Assembly: GCA_003993805.1 (NCBI GenBank)
Contig: RSEF01000019.1
Span: forward strand, 2,059,766 to 2,123,765
DNA from: Himantopus leucocephalus
Taxonomy: Eukaryota; Chordata; Aves; Charadriiformes; Recurvirostridae
Length of the DNA: 64,000 nucleotides
Direction: 5' to 3'
The position numbers and the translations under genes are program-made. Below, one piece after another: positions 50,041-60,101 of this stretch (position 1 is the first letter of the stretch; each line of letters starts with the position of its first letter). Below the pieces are notes generated by a model that worked only from the letters and a program-made list of their open reading frames with translations, was not told where the DNA came from and made no database searches.

Positions 50041-51889
50041 AGCCCGTATCTGAAGGAAAGGACACTCCACCATTTGTCCGTCTCACCTGTTTAACAATCG
50101 TGGCATGGCATCCATCAACCTGCTCCTGCTGCCTTCTAAAGGTCCCTGCCTAGCCCCGGTGCTGCAGAGCTTGCTGAGGGTGCGAGGGCTGCAGCCAAAA
50201 GCTTCGGGGGCCCAACTGTCCCTATTCCCAGGCATCATTCACCCCAATGCTGAAGCCACCGGAGCTCCCACACCACCGGTAAGTGGTACGGGGTGAAGGT
50301 CAGACACGCAGCTTAAACTAAATACCGAAACCAAGATTGCTTCAGAATTGGCCGAGAGCTAAAACCTTTTGGACAGATAAAATCACTCACAAAAATACAG
50401 CCAAGTGCAAGCCCTTCTGCAGATCTGTAGGAACAACAGCAATTTGTGTTTTCTGTCTCCTTTCCGCTCTGCCAGCTGTTTTTCACTTCATGTTTACTGG
50501 TAATGCAGCAGAGCATCAGCCCCCTGGATTTCAGTAAAGTATTTACTCACTCTGAAATGGGAAAACATTGCTCTTGTTAAAAATTCCCACCAGACTGAAG
50601 CAGATCTGCTCCTCAGATAATATAATGACACCGAGGTCCCCAAGAGAACCCCCTCCAAAGCTAATAAAGTGAAAACAAATCCAGTTACATTAGGTTAATT
50701 TAAAGAACTTCTCTTTTTTAAGTGTACGTGGAGAGAAAATGGAAGAAATCTACTAAATTAATTCCAGCATCATAAATTTGATTAAGCAAGTGCAGTGCAC
50801 ACCACTGTGAGAGCAATAACAATATAGGAATGTTTTAAGCAAAGAAAATAAATTATTTCAAGGGAGTGGTGAGGGAAGAAATGACAAATGCGTGAGAGAG
50901 AACCTGCTCCAATATTAATTAAAGTAGAGATCTGCTTTTCTGTTTGCATTTGGCTTCATTCACGAGGAACTGGAATTAACAGGAGCTCCAGACTCAATGG
51001 AGAGAAACAGCTGGAAACTCAGCCAAACCCCTCCAGAGGTGCCTATTTCTTACCCCAGCTACAAGGAGAGCCTCGGGTGACCAGCTCAGGTTCACGCTCC
51101 CATCCTTTGCACACCCAAGGTAGGACGGATGAAGCCCATCTCAGCGGAGCAGTTGCAGTCCCAGCTACCACAAAGGAGCAAGTAAGACTTCAAGCTTAAA
51201 ATCAATGAGTATACCCAAGCTACTGCTCCCAAGGGGGCGTTAAACCCATCTAAAATGAACAGTGATCAAGAAAGTAAAGTGCTTCAGCAAGCAAGCAAAT
51301 TAACTCAGGGTAATACTAACTACATGTGGGAGCACCTCCTTTTGTTCCCCACATCTAGTGCCTCGGGAGCCAGGAGGAAGCTGATCATGGGACGTTCTGG
51401 ATGCCTCCTGTTGGGACTGAGCCTTGGGCAAAACCTCCTGCCTTCCTGCTGGAGCGAGCACGCTGGAAAACACTGAAGGATCCCAGAGCAGCACGCAAGG
51501 ACGGCAGCCCTGCTCCCAGCACAACACAAACACAGGCACACTCCCAGCCAAACCAGGCACCTACTCCTTTGCTCTGTGGAGATGAGAGAGATACTGTTGC
51601 ATTTTCCATGCACAGTCCCCAGGTAACTCACACCGTAATTTCTTTCATTCGCACAAGAACAGGGATTTTTTTTCTCTCGTCCCTGGACATACTGACCCAA
51701 AACACGCTCCTTTAAAGCAATCCCATGTCTCCTTGCAAAATAATTGGCATGTTTTCCTTTGGCTTGGCATCAATCACACTCACTTCTCAAATCCCAGTAG
51801 CTGGCAAGCACCTGCTGTGGCTATATAGCTTCCCCCAAAATCAGTGGGAGACGTGAAAGAACAACAGACACTTGCCCATCCACACGCGA
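50041..51889. other. Unique noncoding DNA
   Basis: No repeats or exons recognised. Overlapping open frames around 51300-51715 on both strands show no domain. Confidence 0.4.
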
Positions 51890-52015
51890 GCGCTGGGGAA
51901 TTGCCACCGGTCCCGGAGGAGCCTCGCTGCTGCAGAGGCAAGGCTCTCGCTGCTCCCCGGGGCCCCGCTCCAGCGCGGGGGGACCCGCTCCTCCACCTCA
52001 CGGCGCCATATGGAA
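51890..52015. other. Short CpG-rich patch
   Basis: GC- and CpG-rich for about 125 bp, including a CCGGGGCCCCG-type run, then abruptly AT-rich. It is the sharpest composition boundary in the window. Too short for a standard CpG island, but compatible with a small promoter or enhancer. Confidence 0.4.
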
Positions 52016-52566
52016 AAAGCAAAAGCCAACGTAGCAGCAAATTAATCAAAAGCAGATAGCGCCAGCCATGGATGTATTCAATAAAAAAAAAAAAGAGACA
52101 ATGCAAGGGACAGCAAATTAATACACAAGCTCGGCTCTTTTTTATATAAAACATCTGTCAAAATACTTAAGTGTTTGCTTTGTTGTACAAGCAGGCAGTT
52201 ATGATTTTGCAGATAGTCATAAAGCAGGGCAGTATTATAAAAATTAGGGATTTGCTTCATTGTCTCTACTGGTTTACAGTTACTAATTATGAGACTGCTA
52301 AGTGCCAAATGGTCAACAAGCAAATCTAATTGTGATTTAACTGCAGCCAGCCAGGTTGTATATGCACTCACAATACACATATGTACATTTAGCACACTGC
52401 TGCTTGCATGCGGAGTCGGGTATATGAAAGGGAAGACAGCAGCACGTCTCCCAGCCACGCGTTTGGACACACTCTGCCTCAGGCACACCAAGGCAGCTGA
52501 GAAAGAGTCTCCTTGTTTTCTGGCTTAGGCTCCCTATTGCAGGAACTGAGTAGCAGGAGGCAGAAA

Positions 52567-52677
52567 ATAGAATCATAGACTAGTTTGGCTTGGGAGGGAC
52601 CTTTAAAGGTCAACTGGTCCAAGCCCCCTGCAACGAGCAGGGACATCTTCAACCAGATCAGGTTGCTCAGAGCCCCG
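52567..52677 (-). mobile_element. CR1 LINE 3' end, antisense, running into a gap
   Basis: 'agaatcatagactagtttgg' followed by 'cttgggagggacctttaaag' and 'caagccccctgcaacgagca' is the antisense CR1 3' UTR, with the octamer-type end on the left. The element continues into the 100-N gap. What follows on the right (52778 on) is not recognisably CR1, so the element ends within the gap or has diverged. Confidence 0.9.
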
Positions 52678-52777
52678 NNNNNNNNNNNNNNNNNNNNNNN
52701 NNNNNNNNNNNNNNNNNNNNNNNNNNNNNNNNNNNNNNNNNNNNNNNNNNNNNNNNNNNNNNNNNNNNNNNNNNNNN
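52678..52777. other. 100-N assembly gap
   Basis: Exactly 100 N. It follows directly on the CR1 fragment. Confidence 0.99.
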
Positions 52778-52883
52778 TATAATGCCAGCACAGCCCCTTT
52801 CCTACAGCAGGGTATGGGAACTGGCTCGTTATTGCCACGGGCTGGAAAGAGTGTGAGAGATGGCGATATTGTAGAGGTATCCA

Positions 52884-52978
52884 AAATAACACTGCCACGG
52901 GGCCACATTATCCACTGAAAAGCCCCCAGCNAAATAACGCTGCCACGGGGCCACATCATCCACTGAAAAGCCCCCAGT
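52884..52978. other. Single-N join with near-identical 47-bp flanks
   Basis: A 47-bp segment (52884-52930) is repeated after one N (52931) at 52932-52978 with about three substitutions. As at 12777, it looks like unmerged contig ends. The differences may be sequencing error or two haplotypes. A genuine tandem duplication is the less likely alternative. Confidence 0.75.
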
Positions 52979-54289
52979 GGCGCAGGAGCGTGAGGAGCAG
53001 TGTCTTACTGCAGAGGACAACAGCCCCCGCGCGCACAGGGAGGGAGCGCAGAGTGGGACAGCTGCCACCTTGCCTGTCACACCAGAGCGGGCTGCTGTGT
53101 TAATAAGCCAGGTGATAAAGCCAGGAACAAGAACGGGGAGGAGTAGATGAAGCAAATCAGAGGGCAGCAGCTTCACTGCAACTGCTGGGCCCATTCCCAG
53201 GGCAGCACCCAGCTGGGACAAGGGAGCAGCACCCGGTGACATGATTTACCCCCCTTCTCCTGCAGAGCAGAGCGCCGAGAGCTGAATTACGGGGCTGAGC
53301 TCTCAGAATTGATTTCAAACAGACAGGGACAGGATGCTGCTAGGAGTCAAGTAGCTGGTTCAAAGAGGGCTCTGCTCAATCTTTGCATCCTGGGGGCAAC
53401 GTGCTGCCTGGAAAGAGCCAGTCCTGGGGCAGGCTGCAGGCGTTGGTCCCTGAGCGAAGTGGGGAGGGGGGCTTCAGACCTGCAAGCCTAACCTGAGCCT
53501 CCGTCATGGAGGTAACTTCAGCCTTTCTCCAAGCCCCAGTTCCCCAGAGCATCCCCGGTCACCAGCAGGAGGGTCTCATGTCTATCTGACCACCGCTCCA
53601 GAGACGTAAGGAGTCAGCTGGAAAGGGTGCATGGAGGATCCATGGGAATGAACGAAGCAAATCTTCCCAAGTGGCACGAATAAAATACAGCATGATAAAG
53701 TGAGGAAAAATACCTTTGATCTTTATTCATTTGCAATGCAGCTATCATTCCTGATTTGCCAACTTCCAAGTTATTTTCAAGAGTTTGGGTCAGCTATGTA
53801 AAAAAACCCACAACCAACAGGCACAAAGCAGGGGTAGAACAGCAGCACCGTGCTCCACCGGCCCAGAGGGACACACAGACAGTCCCAGAGGCAGCACTTG
53901 TCCTGGCAGAACAAGTCCCTCTGGAGCTCCGTAGGTCCCAGCTTATTCTTGTGCCTGTTCAGGGACGTCGGATGCCACATCTTTGCTTCTCTGCACAGCA
54001 AAGGGCAACAGCACAAAGGGGCCGCGGGTTTGGCCTTCAGGCACCCACGACTGACTCAAGTGCTCGAAGCAGTGATAGTTTAAAGGCTACAGTATCTCAA
54101 GAGGCATCCTATGCATTGCGAAGGCTCAGTTTTGCCAAAAACGTTACTATTTGCCCTGTGAGGGGGCAAGTTGAACTGGGGCTTCTGGGGGGTTCTTTTG
54201 TTACCTTTTTTTTTTAAAAAAAAATTCAATGGTTGTGCTGAACTTTTCTGGGGCACCACATTACGATGCACTCCACAGAGCTAGTCTAT
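52979..54289. other. Noncoding DNA, GC-richer, unassigned
   Basis: 52778-53250 is GC-rich and carries a long antisense open frame across the N join. It may be retroelement-derived, given its setting, but no pol motif is visible. 53250-54290 is unique, with a T9-A10 pair near 54207-54225. Confidence 0.35.
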
Positions 54290-54680
54290 GACAGTTCACC
54301 TTAAAGGATTAGGCGACCACAGAAAGTATTATAGCAATGCAGTTTATGTAGACCTGGAATGTATTCTCCAACGAGATTAACCTATCTAATAGGATTTGGG
54401 GAAGCTTTCAGGGCCATTAGGATGCCCCGTACACGCTAAAGGCTCCAGATGCTGTAACCATTTGATTTAATCTAATCAAGGCTGCCTAGGTGTATTTTGT
54501 CAGTGGATGTTTCTGTCATTTTCATATTACATCTCAATAGACAACTTTCATCCAAGTTCCATCGTGTACAAACAGGCAGACACATTTGAGGCTAATCTTC
54601 AATTATAAGAGCCACTAATTATTAAAGCCTGGGTTCACAGCTGGTTATAGTCTAATCCTGCATGGTATGGAGCATTCCCC
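54290..54680. promoter_or_regulatory. Candidate developmental enhancer, TAATC-rich
   Basis: This 390-bp block has no repeat and no open frame. It holds GGATTA (54306-54311), two adjacent TAATC (54468-54477), TAATCC (54653-54658) and TAATTATTAA (54616-54625). TAATCC/GGATTA is the site of K50 homeodomain proteins (OTX, PITX, CRX, GSC), and TAAT-T-ATTA is a homeodomain dimer-type site. The texture is that of a conserved noncoding element. Conservation itself is untested. Confidence 0.4.
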
Positions 54681-56714
54681 TAAGTGCTGCTGAAGGGATG
54701 CTCAATGTCCCCACTTTCCTTTATTTTATCTTATAAACCATTTTGCCCTGTCGTTATTTGTCATTCTTTCTTAGGAGGAACCCTCAGTGCCCCTGGGTGC
54801 CAGGTGCTGTGCAGATCAGCAGTGCTAAGGATCAAAAAGAAATGAAAACATTCTTATCCCTGCGCTCTTGCCGTGCAAACACACATAACCGGAGGCAGCC
54901 GCAGGCCAGCGTGTAATGGGAGAGCGTGGCTGGGAAGGGAGACGGAGGGGGCCTCTCTACAGACATCTCATTTGATAAGCAAAGACGATGCTATAAATCG
55001 CACTGATGAGCACTTACCCTCTGGAAGTGAGCAAGACCCCTCTGAGGGATGAGCAAGCGCAGGAGTTACCATCTGCTCAGGGGCTTTTAGCTGCTAACAA
55101 AAACATCTCCTTTCTCCACAGGTTAAACAGAGATCCTCAATACTCATTCTTTAAATCCCAGCCTGGAGACGAAAGCAAAAGCCACCTCGCAGGCTAGCAA
55201 GCATCACTGGCTGACGGAGAAGTAGAGAAGATGTGCAACGCACCCCCCAAAACCCAACATGCATCAACCGTCAACTGCCCACACAGCTTCCACGATCAAA
55301 AAAAGCACCTGCAAGTGAGAGGGGATGGAGCAACATCTGGAGCATCCAGGTGTGGCTTTTGCAGCATTTGCTGATTTGCCAGCTCTGTCCTGGGAAGTCC
55401 AGGGCAAACCAAGATGTTTAGGAATCAAGAGACTGCACTGAACAAAGTCCTGACCACCCCTTGAGGTGAATCCGCTTACAGGTCACCTTGGCTATTAGAT
55501 GTCCCCCTGTGCCATTTTAGGCACACGAGGAGCAGCTCTAGAGCCAACTGACTTTAATCTGAATTGGGCTGGCTCAGCAGTGCTGCAAATCTATTCAGCC
55601 CTCCTTTAGGTTTATTTTCGAGGACTAGTTTAGGCATCTCTTCCTCAGTGATATTCATCAGAGCAAAGAAGCAAAGATGAAAGCCTGTAGCAGCCTCTGG
55701 GCAGGATTTGTCCAACCCTGTAATTCAGCCCTCCCAACAGACCAAAATTTGAGAGGTATGGGCACACCAGGAAATGTGAACCATTTCAGCTGATCCTGAC
55801 TTATCAGGCTGTGAGGAAGGGATTCCTCATTCCCCCAGCACCTTCTCACGCAACTAACTTTTTTTCTTAAATGAGTATTTTTCCCATTATTTTCCAGTGG
55901 AAACAATTATTTTTTAGAATCAAGGCTAAAAGGCCCACCGTATGTCGCTGACAACTCAAAAACACGATGTTCCTCCAAAAGCCTTCAACCCTGCCCCTGC
56001 AGAATCCCACTGTCAGCAGCCTGGCCCTCTCAGCTTGCCTGTGCTGCAGAACAAGTGCTATCACTCGTCCCATCGGGCTTGTGTAAAATCAAAATACACC
56101 ACAGGCACAGCACGTGGTGTATTTTTGTTTTAGGGGCTGGCTCATATATAGCAATTTGTGGTTGCGAACAGCTACTGGAGGTTACAGAACCAGCATTTCG
56201 GGAGACTCCAGAACAAAGTCAAGATGTATGCAAGGCAGCAGATGCTCAGCTCTGTAACGCAGAGGGGCTTCATTGACTCCAACAGCTTTATAATTCCGGT
56301 GCAACGATCACCAATCTCTGGCCTGGTGCATATTGCCAAATACCAGGTGTTCCCCAATCCCATGCCAAGGCACAGGAGACAGTAACAACCGCTGGGCAAG
56401 TCAAGTGAAATCTATCACTGGCACATACTAATAACTTCACATGCAAACTGACTGACTCATTCCAATTCTTTTCCCTGTTGCATTCATGGAAAAAGACAGG
56501 TTTAGCTCTCAGATTCCCTCAAAATGCTTAAACACTGCTTTTGTTTTTAAGTGAGAATTAAATCTGCATTCAGAAGTTACTTTGGACGTAGGTTGGTGCT
56601 AACTCAAATTAAATTATAGTTTTGCTTTTCTTAAACAAAAAGTTGTGTCACTTCTTGAAGCCCTGCCAGAAAAAAGAGGCCCCATCGCCTAATTAAATCC
56701 ACCGAGTCAAGTTG
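54681..56714. other. Noncoding DNA, possible old repeat remnant at its start
   Basis: 54790-54880 ('ggtgccaggtgctgtgcaga' and following 'ttcttatccctgcgctcttg') recalls old amniote repeat tails but is too worn to assign. The remainder is unique, without supported exons. Confidence 0.35.
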
Positions 56715-56805
56715 TGCAGATGCAAGTCTGGCTCTGCCACAGATGCTGCAGGTGACCTTGAGCACGTCACTTTATAGTCCCAGGACTGCCCTGTCCCACA
56801 GGAGA
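56715..56805 (+). repeat. MIR SINE fragment
   Basis: 'ggctctgccacagatgctgc' then 'aggtgaccttgagcacgtca' and 'ctttatagtcccaggactgc' follow sense MIR (gctctgccac-taactagctgtgtgaccttgggcaagtcact-). Short and diverged, but with a clear core. Confidence 0.7.
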
Positions 56806-56847
56806 GCTCTCACAGTTACTTCATTTATGCTCGGTGAATACTGTTGA

Positions 56848-56893
56848 GTATTCACTGTATATACTGTTAAGTATTCACTGTATATACTGTTAA
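56848..56893. repeat. 23-bp perfect tandem duplication
   Basis: A 23-bp unit starting GTATTCACTGTATATACTG at 56848 is repeated exactly from 56871. A partial third echo (GAATACTGTTGA) lies just left. It begins close to the right end of the MIR fragment. Confidence 0.9.
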
Positions 56894-57539
56894 GGAAGAA
56901 AAGACTGAAGAAATGCAAACGGTTTCATGCTCTTTCACATTCCTGTGGTCTAATATTCTTTTTTTTTGCATTAGTGTTTTTATAACGCTATTTTTTTTCC
57001 CTTTCTCCCTTCCTGTGCAAAGGGTGTTTATATAAAGCACTACAAGTTACTATAGGTGATGCCTCGATTCCTCTGGGCTCATTCCTGCCTAACATCGCCC
57101 TGTTCCAGGCCACTGCTCTGGCTCGGACAGGAGGGACTGGGAAGGGGGAGAGGCTCAGACCAGAGCCCACATTTTGATGGAGACTAACGCCAATTCCATT
57201 TGGTCACAAATTAAAAGCCATCCCAAAGCAGTCTGTGACCCTTGTGCAAAGTTGCCTAAATTAACCAAAAGCTGAATGCAACTTTTTATCAAATCCAGCT
57301 GCTGCTTAAAAAAAAAATAAAATAAAAATCTTAAAAATCCTACACAGCCCCATCACTGACTACAGACGCACCAAGCAAAAGAACAACACTAAAGGAAATA
57401 ATCTTTGAAAATTAGTGAAAATAGGTGTAAACGGAACAGATGACCCTCCGCTAGTTTAGACCTTAAAACCCTTCATTTTCTTCTGAGCTCAGACTTCCGT
57501 GTCAACTTTGCAAACTCTGCTCTTTAACAAAGCTGATAT
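56894..57539. other. Unique noncoding DNA with short homopolymers
   Basis: T8 tracts near 56960 and 56991 and an A-rich run near 57308-57326. No exon or repeat assigned. Confidence 0.4.
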
Positions 57540-57930
57540 TAAAAAAAAGAGAAGCTATATCTGATCTCATCAGCCATTCTGTCTTTAAAGCATTTGACTA
57601 CAATCCGCACCAGACATACTTAGCAAACTTTAAAATACAGCCTCTCAACATTGTTACAATTAAGTCACTCTGAAATGTCATGAAAAGCAATCTAGTCCCA
57701 TTAAAATCTTCACACTCTCATTAAAAAAGCACTTACAGACTCGAAAATGTTCCTAATACATTATTTAAAGACACAAGATGTACAGTGACTAAAAACCTTG
57801 TACAGAAAGTGAATAGCAACAGTCTGCTTTAAAAAAGCCTGTGTGCGTGCAAATTTGTGTTATAATTAGGTAATTGGGGAAATGCAGGTACAAGGCAGTT
57901 TGTAATATATTGGTTTTCGTCTAGTCTTTA
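57540..57930. promoter_or_regulatory. Candidate conserved noncoding block with inverted SOX-type cores
   Basis: The block is AT-rich and repeat-free. ATTGT-T-ACAAT at 57650-57660 is an inverted pair of SOX-type cores, and AATTAGGTAATT occurs near 57863-57874. Function is inferred from motif texture alone. Confidence 0.3.
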
Positions 57931-57996
57931 AAATTTATTTATTTCATTCTTTTTTTATTAAAGAGGGAAACAGGTGCTTTCTTTTTATGGAAGCAA

Positions 57997-58033
57997 AAAA
58001 GCCCATTGTAGGCAATTTATGATCGTTACGCAG
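57997..58033. repeat. 37-bp element, copy 1
   Basis: It begins AAAAGCCCATTGTAGGCAAT. The first 27 bases match copy 2 (60065-60101) perfectly, and 35 of 37 match overall. The flanks do not match. No repeat family is recognised. Same orientation as copy 2. Confidence 0.9.
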
Positions 58034-59079
58034 ATGACATGTGCCAAAGCCACCTCTGTTCCTGGAAGGGGTAGGGAAAACCACAGACATCCTCCGATAC
58101 CAGACAGACAAAGAAGGGGTCACTTGAAGTTGTGCCTGTGAGGACTGGAATAGCAGGAACAAAGACAAACGAGCTCACGCTGTAACAAAGTCACTGTCCT
58201 CCTACAAATGCTATATCTTTTTTTGATGTTAACAGCAGATGAAGGTATAAAATTTGCATCTTTATTGAGCCCACCGCTAGATGAACTGTGTTCCTCCAGG
58301 GCCCCAGAGCAATGAAACAACAGCGTCTGCTTCTTCCAGCGAAGGCACTCACTTCTCCTTGCACCTCGCCTCATTTAAATACTTTGATTTTAATAAGGTT
58401 TCTTACAATTTTGACCAGTGCAAGAAGGGAATCAGGCTGCAGAGAGGCATTCAGACTACAGAAAAGCAAAAGAAATATGATTTGAATGAGGTGAAAGAAC
58501 AAGAAAGAATCTGACAAGATGGATAACTGAGAGAGGGATCCCTGTTTTCAGCAACACCACTACAAAGCCTTCTATTTCAGTAACTTAAAAACAAATCCGG
58601 GGGAAGAAGGGGCAAAGAAAAACATTATTCATCTGCACAGAACAAGGGGAAAGAGCTCCTTAAAAATTCCCTTCCTACAGAAGTTTCCAACCAGTCAGCT
58701 GCCCCCCACCCCCAAAAAAAAACAAAACAACTTTAATCTAATTCAATTTCCCAGTTTCCTCCTCCCCAAACCACAATGCCTTGGAAAGCAGTCCTGTCGT
58801 CCTTCCAGGCAGCATGGTTCACAGAGAGCGCGAGGGCTCAGACCCGCCTGCCAGACGCTCCCAGCTACCTCTCTGCCTTTTCCCCTGAAAAACGTAAGGC
58901 GGCACGCTGACCCAGTCGGAGCGTCCACCTCGCTGGGTGCTCTGCCAACAGCCTCTACTGAAGGTCTAAGGAAGATCAAAACAAGCTCAGTGCATAATGA
59001 GTCTACCCCGAATAATCAGCCACCTGCACAAGTTGTGACTAGGGATCTCCTGAGTCACGCTCTTTAGCAGCCTTGATCC
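58034..59079. other. Unique noncoding DNA
   Basis: Nothing recognised. A short A-rich run lies near 58714-58724. Confidence 0.4.
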
Positions 59080-59550
59080 GTGTTTCTTCCACAAATACTC
59101 CCAGCAGATTTCCAAACCCACATCAGCTTCTCACACCCGCCCACTGGTGATGATTTCCACAGCTCGCTGCCCGCTCACAGGAAGAAATATCTTCTTCTGC
59201 CTGTTTTGAGCCTCCTCACTTCATCTGACACCTTGTCTGAAGAGCCTGAACAGTCACTCTCCATCTACCTTACTCACGACTGTATCACTGTTTACCACAT
59301 CATCCCTTAATCATCCCTTTTCCACAGCAAAGAGACCTACTCTGTTCACCCACTCCTTACACTGAAGTTCTCTTCTCTTCTCTCTGATCGTCATCTTCAC
59401 AGCCTGTCTGTGTACCTCTTCCAGTTTTAACACGCCCTTCAGAGAGAGGGGACAAAACACTTCAGACATAGCAATCCATGGATGTGTACAGCAATATGAC
59501 GACATTTTTATTTTCTCCTCCGTTTCTGCTCCGATAGTCCGTTTCTGCTG
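59080..59550 (-). mobile_element. Ancient CR1 LINE relic, antisense
   Basis: On the plus strand, 'tgttttgagcctcctcactt', 'gaacagtcactctccatcta', 'tgtctgtgtacctcttccag' and 'catggatgtgtacagcaata' follow, in order, the antisense ORF2/3' region of the old CR1 families known from turtles and crocodilians. The minus-strand translation (59311-59450) reads KLEEVHRQAVKM and VGLFAVEKG, matching the CR1 ORF2 C-terminus and echoing LGVLSLEKRR in the younger copy at 35600-35700. Frames are broken. It is much more diverged than the copy at 35569. Confidence 0.75.
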
Positions 59551-60064
59551 TGAGTGCTCGTGAGTCCCGAACTGGTGTTTCCTCAGGACTGCCCTCAGAG
59601 GGCAGGGGAAGAGCTGTGTGGAAGATGTATATAAACCGGGGCAGTGCCCTTCCTCTGCCTGGCGCAGCCCAGGAGCATGCACTGATGGCCCATCCTCTAC
59701 ACATCGGTGGGACAGAGCAGCGCTGGAGGCACGTATCCCAACAGGGCTGGGATCCATCCCACACAGCTCTGGAGCCTTGACCAACCTAGGCTAGGACATC
59801 AGAGCTGAAGCACACTGAAGCACAAAGAGGTATCATAATGATTTGTTGCTACTCAGGATCCACAGCGAACGTGCTCAAAGGACATCCAGAAACGCGGTGA
59901 CTGTAGGCACTGCCAAAGTGCCTGGTTCAGGCTGCAAACCCCAGAACTAGAAGGAATAATAATACTCCGCTAGAGTGTCAGCATAACATTCAGCTTTTGA
60001 TACCCTCAAGAGAGGCCCACAAAAGCGATGAGTAGAATATGTGAATAATGAGTTTATCTTATAG
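59551..60064. other. Unique noncoding DNA
   Basis: Nothing recognised. The 5' continuation of the old CR1 may reach into 59551-59780, but the similarity fades. Confidence 0.35.
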
Positions 60065-60101
60065 AAAAGCCCATTGTAGGCAATTTATGATAGTTATGCA
60101 G
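60065..60101. repeat. 37-bp element, copy 2
   Basis: Second copy of the element at 57997-58033, 2,068 bp away, in the same orientation, with two substitutions in the last ten bases. Confidence 0.9.

Noticed and set aside
52829..53242. 137-codon antisense open frame right of the second gap
   Set aside because: It spans the duplicated single-N join, so the reading frame is not trustworthy; no pol or gag motif is visible.
59311..59784. 157-codon minus-strand frame as a gene
   Set aside because: Its C-terminal part is CR1 ORF2 residue; it is a transposon relic, not a host gene.
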